Part shown: positions 52,443-64,000 of the stretch, piece by piece
How the letters are laid out: each line of letters begins with the position of its first letter
Position numbering within the stretch: position 1 is the stretch's first letter
Assembly: GCF_037975245.1 (NCBI RefSeq)
Contig: NC_092582.1
Coordinates: 1,717,001-1,781,000 of the forward strand
Reading direction: 5' to 3'
Length of the DNA: 64,000 nucleotides
Source: Apostichopus japonicus
Lineage: Eukaryota > Echinodermata > Holothuroidea > Aspidochirotida > Stichopodidae
Translations under genes and position numbers: made by a program
Notes under the pieces: model-generated
The model's input: the letters and a program-made list of their open reading frames with translations, nothing else
Database searches by the model: none
Told to the model about the DNA's origin: nothing

Positions 52443-52605
52443 ATCGTAGAATCACTGTGGTCGAGTGGTACGGAATTTGGTCTTTGACACAAGATCCGGG
52501 GGTTCGATTCTTACCTTCGCCTGATGAGTCCCAAAAGGACGAAACCGGTCGTGAAGTGGGATTTTTTTCTGGTGTGTTATTCTTTATTTATTTACTATAT
52601 ATCTC
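52443..52605 (+). mobile_element. tRNA-derived SINE with hammerhead ribozyme, copy A
   Basis: The element starts near TAGAATCACTGTGG. Pol III A box TGGTCGAGTGG is at 52458-52468 and B box GGTTCGATTCT at 52501-52511, together a tRNA-like head. The body carries a hammerhead core: stem I strand CTTCGC (52515-52520), CTGATGA (52521-52527), stem II GTCC/GGAC with loop CAAAA (52528-52540), GAAA (52541-52544), palindromic stem III ACCGGT, cleavage triplet GTC ending at 52550, and stem I return strand GTGAAG (52551-52556). The tail is T-rich and runs into TATTTACTATATAT. No flanking target duplication was found. Confidence 0.85.
52515..52556 (+). ncRNA. Type I hammerhead ribozyme, copy A
   Basis: All conserved core positions are present: CUGAUGA, GAAA and a GUC cleavage triplet. 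Stem I has six pairs including one G-U. Stem II has four pairs closed by CAAAA. Stem III is only the self-complementary ACCGGU with no loop, so a single molecule would be unstable and a dimer is the likely active form. The strand begins and ends in stem I, making it type I. The CTGATGAGTCCCAAA..GGACGAAAC core resembles hammerheads of schistosome SINE-like elements and metazoan Penelope-like elements. Confidence 0.85.
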
Positions 52606-52790
52606 TCATAACACTTGCTACACATTCATTTCTTATTTACGGCTTGCCTTGCCTTTAAAGAGTGGTTATTCTGTGTAAATTGTGAGATTCAAAGCACCAG
52701 GGGTGCACTCTGTGCAATCATAACACTTGGGTAATACGCCCTCAATAACAGTTATACAATGCCAATATATACGCATTTACACACCAGCAT

Positions 52791-52960
52791 AGAATCACTG
52801 TGGTCCAGTGGTACGGAATTTGGTCTGTGACACAAGATCCGGGGTTCGATTCCTACCTTCGCCTGATGAGTCCCAAAAGGACGAAACCGGTCGTGAGATG
52901 GAATTTTTCTGGTGTTATTCTTTACTTATTTACTATATATATATGTATATATATACATAT
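52791..52960 (+). mobile_element. tRNA-derived SINE with hammerhead ribozyme, copy B
   Basis: This is a second copy of the same element, 343 bp downstream in the same orientation. A box TGGTCCAGTGG is at 52801-52811 and a perfect B box GGTTCGATTCC at 52843-52853. The hammerhead core is identical: CTGATGA at 52863-52869, stem II 52870-52882, GAAA 52883-52886, cleavage site after 52892. The stem I return strand is GTGAGA instead of GTGAAG, which weakens the outer two pairs with CTTCGC. The tail passes into an AT-rich microsatellite. Confidence 0.85.
52857..52898 (+). ncRNA. Type I hammerhead ribozyme, copy B
   Basis: The catalytic core, stem II and minimal stem III are the same as in copy A. 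The predicted cleavage site is after C at 52892. Stem I has four solid pairs, then one U-G and one C-A mismatch, so this copy may be slower. Confidence 0.8.
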
Positions 52961-53005
52961 ATATATGTTTATATTTATACATATATATGTCTATATACAT
53001 AATAG
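52930..53005 (+). repeat. AT-rich microsatellite at the tail of SINE copy B
   Basis: TATATATG/TATACATA repeats that begin where the SINE tail ends; copy A has only a short TATATAT there. Confidence 0.8.
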
Positions 53006-54784
53006 ATACACCTATGTGTTCATCTGTTATGAAAGTGTTCTAAGTATGGGGTAAGTGTTGGTACATAGTAAGAATACTATATACTTCTTTGTGGTATACT
53101 GCATGTCTATATAGCAACACTAATGCAACAGGATAACCGGGGACGTTACACTTACAAATACTGCCACAGGCTTATTATACGGTTTATGAATCCACCAACA
53201 GTATACAAGATAGTCAAAGTCAAAGAAAAGTGGTCGTTTTGTATACGTATGGGCCTATACCGTTAATGCATATATACATACAGCGGTGAGTCCAGGTATA
53301 CAATGGTTTCAACGTGCCATTAGCCTTGTCGTTATATAAACTCCCTGTTTTTATTTCAAGGTCATGTTTTGATGCAATCCTTGTCATGTGTCATTTGTCT
53401 CAAAGCAAATCCCACCAACTCTTATCTTTATACAGCAAACCTTGCGTGAATTTCGAACTAGAAATGCCACCTGCTATTAGTACACACCCTATATGTGCTG
53501 ACACAGACCGATAACACACACAATGGACGTATATAAGAAAAGTGACTGATGTCATTATTATGTAATTGATGACGTCACATGAGAGTAAAAAGTTTGATAT
53601 ACTATCTGGCCCAAAGTGGCTGTAAATTATATATCAGACCGTAATATTGTGACGTCACTAACAGTATTATCTACTTCCCTATTTTTAAAATGCTGTGTAG
53701 ATATCTTGGCATCCATTTCAACTCTGGGGACCATGCACGCAGACTTATTGCTTTCTTCTATAGTGTAGGGTATATATCGTTCCTAATGGATATCTTTTAA
53801 GCTTCAAATTAATAACTACAAGTTAATGGAAAGTATCCAATGTTACCTACAATTTCCCCCGAAAATAACCACTTTTCAACAATAATAATAAAACAGTATA
53901 ATAATTTACAAATATAATTATTAGGACAAGGGACAAAGTAATTGAAAAGCAGCGCTTTTAAGTTATGCAACATTTCAAGTTATGTAAATCAATAATGCTA
54001 AGTCCTCTCTGTTCATCTGACAAGCTAAATTAAAAGTCGAAATTCTCTAACTTTTCAATTCTGGTTAAAGTCTTTAAATATGTTTGATTACAAGATGGAC
54101 GTAATATCTGTACGCCGAAATGTATAGAAGTGAACATAAACAATTAAATTTACTCGCTAATTAACATTCATTTGAGAAAAAGTCATCTGAAAGATTTATA
54201 TACATGTATGTTGTTGAGCATTTGGTTCCTGTCAATGCGTAATTTCTACGCTGTGGGAAGATCTAATTTATAAATCAACTTAATCATATTCCAAAAGGAT
54301 AAATTCATTCTTAGAAGAGCATAAATATAAAGTATAATAAATTTATGCGGTACGTATATATAACTTGTCAAATTTTTGCTTGAAGTCATTGTCAAAATGA
54401 AATGGATAAATCAAATTAATTTTTGATAAGTATACTCTCAAGACGGAAACTGCAATATTAAAATTGTTTCCAATCGCCGTTCACTTGAAGATCCGTTCCA
54501 TGAATGACAGATACATCAGGTCCAAACCAATTGACCTGATCATTATAAGAAGACATTTTGTGACAAACATCGTGTTTACATGATCCTATTTCGTGTGGGA
54601 TTTATATGAAGTATTTATATCGTGGTTATATATGATATATGACACTCGGCAATCATACAGTCTTGTAAAACCTGGCAAACTTGTTTTCGTGTGTGGGTAA
54701 GGAGTGTTGTAATCTATAGTGCATGCATGTTGGACTAAATATACTTATAAAGTTACCGGGAGTCCGTGGGGTGAAGAATTTCTC
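53006..54784. other. Gene-free region
   Basis: AT-rich; no gene, repeat family or RNA recognised. Confidence 0.5.
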
Positions 54785-54975
54785 GAAAGGGGGAGGGGAA
54801 TGGGAGAGGGGAAAGGGGAGTGGGGAAAGGGGAGTAGGGAGGGGAAGGGAGTGGGTAGGGGAGTTGAGAGGGGAGTGGGGGAGTGGGGAGAGGGTGGGAA
54901 GAGGGAATGGGGAGTGGGGAGGGGAAGTGGGGAGGGTAGTTGGGAGGGGGAATTTGGAGGGGTAGTGGGGAGTAT
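54785..54975 (+). repeat. Purine-rich G-block minisatellite
   Basis: About 190 bp almost entirely G and A with scattered T, made of GGGGAGTGGG and GGGGAAAGGGGAG units. Dozens of runs of three or more G on one strand give strong quadruplex and triplex potential. The long frames across it are repeat artefacts. Confidence 0.9.
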
Positions 54976-56109
54976 AGGAAGCTACTGTAATTTCTATCAG
55001 TGGTGCGTAAAAAAGCCTCAGTAAAAAGTAAGGAATGGAAGCAAGCAAGAACGTGCTAAAAGTTGTCCACTTTTTACCTTATTATGATCAAAATAAGAGC
55101 TGGCAGATGGGTTGGTGAGCACTATGCTTTTAGCTCAAACTCTAAACGGTCATGGTGGCAAAAGTTGACTGTGTTGTGACAGCCCAAGCCACCAGCTATC
55201 ATATGGTAGGTAGTACATGTCAGTTTACAACTTCTATCTATGCTCTATAGGGGCCTTGGAAAGTGACGAGTTTAGTGTGTAAGTCAATGGGAGCAATTAA
55301 TTGTGGCGTGACACCTTTATCAGACTCAAAGAGAGAACGTCCATTGGAAAATAACATATAACGATATTATTATTGAGTCCGCTTAAACTGGTGGTCATTG
55401 TGAGCAAAATCATTGCGCATGCGTAAAAGCGATCCACAGTTTCAGGTAATGCATACTATTTTTGTGTAATTTGTAAACAAAATGTCAACGATGATATATG
55501 ATATACACGAAAGGATAAAGTATAGGCCTACCACAGCACACCTTGGAAAATCGTTAGCATAACTTTAGGGAGGTCGTGGGGAACTCACTGTAAAATAAAT
55601 ATACCGTTGTTTTCTGATAATTTTGTACTAATTGCATTCCAAAGTTATCGTATTCGTATAGCAGTATAACGTTGGTATTGGTTTAGAAAAGTATTCAAGC
55701 TGCTATGACTGCAGGGTCATGAAATATCGATGGAATTTTTCAAGCTCTAAGGTTGATGCTTCATGGGTAATATGCTATCTCTTTCTTTATCCCTTCTATT
55801 CCGGATATATCATCATATTATTGCATTTATTTGTTTATTTTAATGAATCACGAAAAGTGTCTTGATTTTATTTTACTTTTCCTATATTTTTTGGTTGTTT
55901 GTGTGTATATGCGCGTATTTTAGTGAGGGATGTCTAGGCCTCACAACTATTGACATGGGACAACAACAAAAATTCTGTCACCAGTTGTCGAACAATAGAG
56001 AACAATAGTCATCGGTTGTCCAGACAAAGGGATAGAATAAAGGGAAATGTCATCGGTTTTAGCTAAAATAATTATATCAAAAAATGTGGGCGTGGGCGTG
56101 TGTATGTAC

Positions 56110-56469
56110 CAAGGGCGTAGGAACCGGGGGGCTGGGGCGCCAGCCCCCCCCCAGTGAAAAATGTGGAGGGCGGAAGTATCATTCCGCCCCCCCCCCCCCC
56201 GCTTCGCAAGTCAGAAAACCCCTTTTTCATTTCCAAATGAGAAAAAAAAAATCTCATTTGGAGCACCAAATTGCATCTAAGGCCAGGTGAAAATACAAAA
56301 TTAAGTTTACAAAATGGAGTGGGTGTTGGAGTGTGCTATATTGCACCAAATTGCATCTGAGGCCACCTGGAAATGCAAAAAAATCCACCCCTCCCCTTAG
56401 ACCCCTCCCCCAGGCCGGCCATCAGTCTTCAGCCCCCCCCCCACTCAAAAGTACCTTCCTACGCCACTG
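56110..56469. mobile_element. hAT-type MITE, copy 2 (360 bp)
   Basis: Same family and orientation as the copy at 44680. It starts CAAGGGCGTAGGAA and ends TTCCTACGCCACTG. Perfect 8-bp target duplications GTATGTAC lie at 56102-56109 and 56470-56477. The internal pair of CACCAAATTGCATCT motifs is kept (56261 and 56344 region). Confidence 0.85.
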
Positions 56470-59400
56470 GTATGTACGCGCGCGCGTGTGTGTGTGAATG
56501 CCTAAATGCTTCAAGGAAGACAAAACGGTTACATTTCACTCTTTATGAATCTTCTCTGAAAATCGTAAAAACATTAAAGGCGCACAATTTATGATGGTTT
56601 TGTTTGTAAATGTGTAATTTGAAATGTCAGGTACAACAGAAACATTTCCTCAAAAAGGAGTGTCTAGTTGTTACTCTTGTAAAAGTGAAAGATATATGGG
56701 GTCGCCTCCTTCTTATGTCCTTATCGAGGAGTAACCTTTAAACAAAAGATGATGAAAAAAGAACAGAGACAAAGACCAAGAAAGAAGCAATAAGAGGAGG
56801 GCTCTGGATGAGACTATGTCACGTGACACATGTTATGCCTCTGACATTTAGCTTAGGTTATTAATCAAGTAAATAAACCGGCCGTTGCAATCACGTCCTT
56901 TCTTGCAAATCATTTTGGACACGGAGATTTCGCCTTTTTCTTGTTTGTCTATTCAAAAGAGAGGCGAGAAAATTACTAACGGGAAACGAACGAAGTGATT
57001 TTGCGCTTTGTAACTCATAAAGCGTATAAGACGTTCAGCCTACGGCAAGAAGAAAACTATAGTAACATGAATTGAGGCAGTTTTTCTTTTTATTGACGAT
57101 GGAGATTAACCAAATACTTGTTTGCTAAAGGAAAGTAGACCGAATGTAATGAAGAGCGGAGAGTATCATTTAACCCAGATAACGTGACAAATTTATATGT
57201 ACTTGAATCTATTCATTTCATTATACAAAGAAGAGTAACAAGAAGCAGAAAACTGTAGAAAAAAAACTCGAGAAAATCAAGCGCTGGAGGAATCTATAAT
57301 TTGCCTACACTCAACTATTTGTCTGCAAATAATGCGCAAACAATTTAGAGAACGTGACTTATTTCATTGGCAAATCAAATTAAAACTGGAAAAGATCAAA
57401 TTATTAATAATATTAATTTGTTATTGTTTACAACATAACTCCAAAAAGACGTTGACTTCTTGATTCGTAAAAGTCGATGCTCAACTTTACCCCCTTACCG
57501 CCCTGCACTAACCACAGAAATAGAAGATCTATATACAACATGTTTACGCAATACATTCGACGACACGAGCTATGAACAATAAAGTTCAATTATGTAAAGA
57601 CTGCGTAGTGGAAACATGTATAAAAATGTAAGGGACAAACCTCGGATGGCGGGACGCGGGGCTAGTGTAATTAGGAGGGGGGGGGTGGTTGCCTAGTGTG
57701 GATAAATAAATTATTGTAACCTTTGACTATCGACTGGAAGCAGTAAGGGGGGGGGGGCGGTGGCGGGAAGTTTCTTATTGACCAAGCCTCGTTATACAAC
57801 CATAGCGTCAACCATGCACATCCACAGTGACCTGTGTACAGCTGCACGCAACATGATCATAGTACGACCATTGTCTTCCTATATTCAAAATCAGTTTCAC
57901 CAAACACAAAAAAAATGTATTAGCGCCACCATACAAAACAGCCTATGTCATACACATCAGCGATACATATTAATACAGATTTGCTAAGAGTGGACTGTAG
58001 TGCTGCAGAGACTCGTCTATGTGATACCTCGTTGCCATGGAAATACATACACGATGAGCTTGCCAACCGCCATATAGATCCATTTATTACACAGTATTGT
58101 TCGGTACACAAAAATCCTAATAACTTCAAATAAGATGAAATACGCAACAACAGAACTCTAACGTTGTTCATGTAATCAAAACTCTTGTCGATCTTTTGAC
58201 AATGGTTTTCCGATTTTGGTTTTTCTTTCCTTTTTGTTTAGTAGTAAATGGCAAAAGTTGATGCTTTGGACGTGTTTATAAATATTTGAGGTTATCATAA
58301 CAACCAATATACTTTCCCCTTCCCCAGCCCTCCTTTCCAACTCATACACAAAAAGAAAGTTGAAACCACGGAAAATCGAATCCACTTATGTTGAAGATAA
58401 AATCAAATTAACAGTAGCAATAACAAACAGTAATAATGCCAAACCTTATTACATACTATTCAGAGAGTGTATATATGTATGTCACATAATTGGAGCTAAT
58501 TTGCCAATGTAAAATGTCACATAACAATAAGTTTGAACTATAAATGCCAACAATCTGATGTATTTTATTTCATTGCTTCTCACCAGAGTGCTTCAGATTT
58601 TAATTTGTATATTTTTCACATTTATTGCAGAAGATATTGTGTCATATTTCAAACTTTGCTCGGCGTTGCTTCAGCGTTCCCCAGAACAGCCATAAAAGTG
58701 CTTTAACCTTCAGCTATATAGCAGGTACGTTTGCACTTAATCCTACCACAGAACGAAGGTGGTACCACTTTTATAGCTCTAAATTACTAATATTCTTCAC
58801 AAGAGTAAAATGACCTGAGCCTATAAAGGTTTATTAGCTTTCGCCGTTTTCTACAATTAGAAGCGGCCAACAGCGAATAAGCGAATCCATAACAAGCAGG
58901 AAGTAATTTCTTTATTCAAAACTTTAGATTATGGATATTTCTATTAGGTTTAGTAAACAAGTATTCATATCGCTATTACAGATATTTAATCAAACCAGGC
59001 CAAATCAATTATTATTATTGATTTTACATTATTCTATATTGTAAAGTTCTTTTCTTTACAATTTTATCACACGAGTATTTGCTCGATTTTTATATGCAGG
59101 CTGTGTAGAGAATCGACGAGGGTATAGCCTTAAGTTAAAATCTAATTTGTGTAAATGGAGTGATAACATCTTTGAATCGTTTTGCTGGCGGTGATTTAAG
59201 TAGTTATAATGAATATTTATTACGTTCATATGAATTAATGCCTATTTTTTAATATCTCTTTACCCGATTTACATATATTACACAGACTATAGAGAACCAA
59301 AGAAAGTAGCATAAAGTTATAATCTTATTTCATAGAGTAATGAAATATTGGTATCGTTTGCTGGCGATGATTACAATAGTTTGAATGAATATTCATTGAG

Positions 59401-61019
59401 TTCTTTTGTAAGTTAATGCATAATGTATAACTTATCATAGTTTTTGTTAGTTTGTCAAATTAGTGAGTTACTTGAATCAATTATTCCAAAAAGTGATCAA
59501 ATTATGAGACTGACAACTTTCGATAAACACGATATGAGGAGAGAAAGAATTGATTATTTTTTTCTCAGTTTAGATTGACAACGCCGCACCCTTCATCAGT
59601 TAATGGTATATCAGCTGTAGCCAACTTTAAAAAAAAATGGAAAGGAGGAGTATGTTGATACTACATATAAGGGTGAGTTCAGGGGGCGGGGAGGGGGAGG
59701 CGGTCGGCTAGTACTACAAACATAATTTTTTCTGTTCTTATTTTTTACAACTAGCCTAGCTGCCTCTGTTTTGTAGAATTCCATCAAAATGCAACTTTTT
59801 GTAATTTTATATAGATATTACAAAAAGAAAGAAACGGTTCAATTACAATGATGGACAATCACTCTTCTGATGCATTCAAAAAGTGTCAGCATATTTGGAG
59901 AAAAAAATAATATCTTTGCAATATACAATATGCTATAGAGAGTGGTTTTGTATAAAGATGAAGAAAAGTCTCGCAATTGTTTTAGTTTACTTTTCTTCGA
60001 TCACTGGAATATTCATGTATGTTAGGAGGTAAAATGACGAAGATATTATTTCAGTTCGCAACATCGACCGTTGATTTACTGACGTCACTAAACGTATCTC
60101 AGCTTCGATATATCATGATAATTATAGCTGCATGACAAGGTTGTTTTATGGTTGTCACAGGATATTTTCTAAATAACACATTAAATGATCACGTCACATT
60201 TACATGTTGACATCGTCACTTATTTCACGTCATCACAGCATACGTTTGCGTATAGTCCCACAGTAGTGTTTCTGTAACGTTTAAGCGCAAACTAAAATCC
60301 CACCTAATTGAAAACTACGCTGACTGAGTATTTATTATCTCATGGTTATTTTTCTCTACTCTTAATTGTTACCTTCTTTCAGACACACACTATTGGTCTC
60401 GTCGTCGAATAACGTTACCCTTTCCGCGTTCCATAGATAATTAACCACACTGATTAATATTGCAATTGCAGTTACGGTAAAACTTAACCTTACTTCTTAA
60501 GGCACCTGCTATGAAAGCCCTAAGGGACACCGATGGGTGTCAGGAAATTTTCTTTCCGGACAATTGAACTTAAATTTCAATGTTCCTTATGTGGATACAT
60601 TTGTTAACATTTATGAGGAAATGTACAATCTAACACCTTAATACTACCATTGGCAAACTTTTTTATTCTTATTTATCATTAAAAATACATGAGGTTAAAG
60701 AAAGAGCTTCAATTATACATCTGTGAACATAATTGCCATCGGGTATAATTATTGGCGGAGGAGAATGTTGCGATTGGTAACCTCAGAATGGATTATTTGT
60801 GTAATTTGTGAAATTAAAGGTAAATGCCAACCAGGTATTTCATCGCGGGAGAATAGCCTGACTTGTAGAGAAATGAGTGGAAGGGTGTGGGGCGGGGGGG
60901 GGGGGGGGTTGATAGCTTAGTAATGATATTCAGCCGACTCGTGGATACAAATAAGAGGTACCGATCAATAACATATACGTCACAATTGCATAAGTTTCTT
61001 ATAGGGGAACTAACGAAAG

Positions 61020-61165
61020 GAACAGGAAACATAGCATACATACCATGCTATATATATACTATAGGAAACATAACATACCATGTTATATATACTATAGGAA
61101 ACATAACATACCATGCTATATATACTAAAGGAAACATAACATACATACCATGTTATTATATACTA
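61020..61165 (+). repeat. ~38-bp tandem repeat
   Basis: Four units of GGAAACATAACATACCATG followed by TTATATATACTATA. Confidence 0.9.
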
Positions 61166-61648
61166 TATGTAATGGCATGATATAACTACGTAGTTTACAT
61201 AAAAAAAACCGTTAGTTGTGTACGTGAGATACTGCAGCATCCAAAGGTCCGATACTTTCTCTTTCGTCTGTTCTGTTTTTCGGTAGTTATATCCCACTCC
61301 CCTATATCAGTAAGGACATGTGATAGAATAGTTACACACTTAATGGTACCTGATCCTTCTAATAGCCACAAGTGGTGGGGAGATATAGCTTGAGATGTTT
61401 GCTCAGGATAAAGAGAGACAGAAATGTCGATCCCTCCGACACGGTAAGTGGAGTATCATTAAATCTCTGAAGATGAGGTTACTCGTGTCATCCAGATTAG
61501 ATGAATCTTGACTGTTTTGCTTCCCTTAAAAGGAATTTCATCTCACTTGACGTAAATCTCTTCGTTTCATTCAGGATAGCCATTTTGATTACAGATTCAG
61601 AGAGTAAAATTGATCACGCCCACAGTCCGAATAGATCAGCTTGGCCTA

Positions 61649-61650
<2 letters not shown>

Positions 61651-61709
<59 letters not shown>
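61651..61709 (+). repeat. (AT)n microsatellite
   Basis: Uninterrupted TA dinucleotides of about 58 bp. Confidence 0.95.
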
Positions 61710-61710
<1 letters not shown>

Positions 61711-62498
61711 TTACGATATTTTCATGTAACCGATATCTAACATGGCTATCCGTAATATCAGTGCCGCATGTAATGTCCGCAATGTCAGTACCATGAAGCA
61801 TCTGTGTTTTTATAGCATTTTCTATTGTATAACCAAATTTGTAGGACATATTTTCCACAGCGCAGATAAAAAATTCAAAAATTCTGACTCGAGTCTATTG
61901 TCAGTAATTTCAGTACTATTCGAGTTCTCAACGGGGCCCTGGAGCAAATCGTAATTTTGATTGAGAGGTATTAACCCCGGCATATAGAGTCCTCAGTTTT
62001 CCCAGAACAATTACCACAAATTGTAGAATATGTGGATCATCGGTGACACCAATAACCTATGCATTTACATACAAATAATTATCCGTCTTGATCCTGTGGG
62101 ATCCGGAATATAATTTCCCTAATGACTACTATATTGCTTTCTCGATTCAGCAAATAATTCAAAATACGACAACTTATATAATTTGTCAATATAACTTGAG
62201 TTATCATTTAATTTAACAAGGTCTTTTTATGGAGATGGGAAATTTCCAGACGATTTCGATGTAGGTAAACCTTATATGAAATCATTTTGAAAATGTATCA
62301 ATTGTGTAACCTAGGTTAAGGAAATTCCTTCCCTTGCTACATAATGTTACAAATAGTCACAGGTGGTAAAAACGTTAAACGTATAACCATCGTCTTTCTC
62401 CTAGATATGTACTATATTGACTTTTGAGTGAATTAATACATGAACAAATACCAACTACAGCCTAAATACTTGACATACTTCCTATAAGGCGTCGCCGT

Positions 62499-62567
62499 TC
62501 GTTTCTTTCTTTCTTTATTTATTTCTTTTTTTTCCATTCTTTCTTTTCTTGCTTTCTTTCTTTCTTG
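62499..62567 (+). repeat. CTTT-rich polypyrimidine tract
   Basis: Imperfect TTTC repeats with almost no purines. Confidence 0.85.
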
Positions 62568-64000
62568 TTAATCGTTTCGAATCACGTGACCTCCATTAAT
62601 GTCTTATCGTGGCAAACATTGCCCTGTTTCCAGTATCCCGAATTCCTAATTGAATTTCCATCAACTTAATCTGAAGCTTTGCTTCTTCTATAGATCTTTC
62701 GCTGATTTAACAATCTGATACAAAGAGAGAGTGAGAGGGAAGGGTGGAAATAGAAATAAAAAAACAGAATAAGAAGGCTGGAGTAAAAGAAACAAAAACT
62801 TGCTTTTAATTGATTTCGACGGAAATGGATGTCCTTAACAGATCTCAATTACTTCACAAATTTGTAGATTAGAATCTGTGTGACAGTACACTTCACGGAT
62901 TGACGAGTAAGAGATGAGAAAAAAAATCGGGAAAGTTGATAATATGCGAGAGACAGAGAGAAATAGAGGTGGATAGTGAGCAAGAGAAAGATGATGAGAG
63001 AGGAGGGGGGGGGGGAGGTGGAGAGAGAAAGAAAGATGAAAGGTAAGTACTTGTCATATCGGTTATGAGTGACAGACGTTTTCTTGAAAGTAGACAAAAA
63101 TATTTTGAATTTAAGATTAAGTTATAAGATTCATGGTATTGAGTATCACGCTAGCGCACATTGAATTATCTTTATGCGCTGCAACTTATATGGCCAAGAA
63201 TACAAGATAACATAATAAGATAAACATCTATAGCAACGTGAAACTTTCAATTTATCGACGTTAATTGTCTGGTTTACATCGACTTCTCCTTTTATAGTTT
63301 AAGGATATATTCGGATGATTTGAGTCAGAGGGAACTGTTTTGCATTCTTTGAGTAGGAAGGACGCAGAATATGGGAGTTTCTATAACAGACCCGGCAGTG
63401 CATGTCTCAAAATCAGTTGGGAAAATTTCTAATGCTAATACCACGCTGCACTGTCCTCCCATTGCATGCTTCAAAGCACTCGTACTAACAGTATAAACAA
63501 TTCCTAACCTGTATTTGACAGACGCATAATATTCATACTGCTATTATATGTGCTTTGGGGAAGCAGGACATGAAAATTCAGTACTAAATAATTCTACTAA
63601 CTGGAGTGTTGTCTATAAGAGTGTAAAGTATAGAAGCTAATTTAAATAACAATAGCTTGTCTTAGTAACCTGACATACCACAGAACTGTTGACCTATGAC
63701 TTGCATTGTAATTGAAATTAGAGCACGGAAGATGAATCTACATAACGTTAATTCCTCTCTGTTTTAAAGTATCTTAAAGGAAGACAATCATGTTATAAAG
63801 TAATGTGCAGTGTTTATGTACGGCAGCTTACCTAACCATACAATTTCATCATATACAAGAGATTGAAATTTTATATTAAAGAGAGTCGAAAAGTTCTTTT
63901 ATACGAAATAAATATATGTACCTACGAAGGATGCAAGTCCTTGCGTTTTTGGTGAAAATGAACTACCTATATGCTACCGAGCGTACGGCAGAACGCTGAA

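Larger units (their letters stand above)
56478..64000. other. Gene-free 3' part of the window
   Basis: Contains poly-G runs (57670s, 57748, 60894-60909, 63003-63013), the 38-bp tandem repeat, AT and CTTT tracts, a GA-rich block at 62930-63045 and a degenerate tandem duplication at 59095-59425. No conserved exon found on either strand. Confidence 0.5.

Noticed and set aside
52808-53054. Frames over SINE copy B
   Set aside because: They read through the tRNA-like head, ribozyme and AT repeat, so they are not proteins.
54653-55048. 131-codon Pro/Leu-rich minus-strand frame and Gly-rich plus-strand frames
   Set aside because: Produced by the G-rich minisatellite; no domain or codon bias.
60268-60330. 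Retrotransposon reverse-transcriptase C-terminus (FKRKLKSHL-like)
   Set aside because: Only about two dozen codons are open, with a stop directly upstream and no other RT sequence nearby.

Overview
This is a eukaryotic, AT-rich, intron-rich, repeat-rich genomic window from an invertebrate animal, most likely a deuterostome. An echinoderm, perhaps a sea cucumber, is my inference from repeat texture and protein similarity; nothing in the window proves it. Almost all long open frames are chance. The real genes had to be assembled exon by exon from conserved protein segments and GT/AG splice sites.

Layout. (1) 3090-23973, plus strand: a nine-exon endophilin-B (SH3GLB1-type) gene. It has two alternative 20-codon first exons, each encoding the N-terminal amphipathic helix of the BAR module. 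A possible stop-containing cassette exon lies at 19681-19736. Introns hold minisatellites, foldback elements and a duplicated ~220-bp block. (2) 31012-29368, minus strand: UBL5/Hub1, three coding exons, 73 aa, convergent with endophilin-B. An 823-bp element with inverted termini and a 9-bp target duplication sits just upstream. (3) 42473-37645, minus strand: EDF1/MBF1, six coding exons, 146 aa. (4) 43.0-45.0 kb: degenerate minisatellite interrupted by a tRNA-derived SINE, then a 319-bp hAT-type MITE with 8-bp target duplication. (5) 50088-48250, minus strand: two tandem paralogous genes for small secreted peptides of unknown family. They share the 5' leader next to the ATG, a TA[EH]QV motif after the signal peptide, and a terminal SAGWKR box. 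They look like neuropeptide or peptide-hormone precursors. (6) 52.44-52.96 kb: two direct copies of a tRNA-headed SINE that each carry a complete hammerhead ribozyme core. This is the most striking element in the window. (7) 53-64 kb: no gene recognised; a G-rich minisatellite, a second hAT-type MITE copy, and simple repeats.

The three conserved genes have unrelated housekeeping roles: membrane curvature, splicing-linked ubiquitin-like protein, and transcription coactivation or ribosome-collision sensing. I see no operon-like link between them. The best targets for new biology are the ribozyme-bearing SINE pair and the SAGWKR peptide pair.
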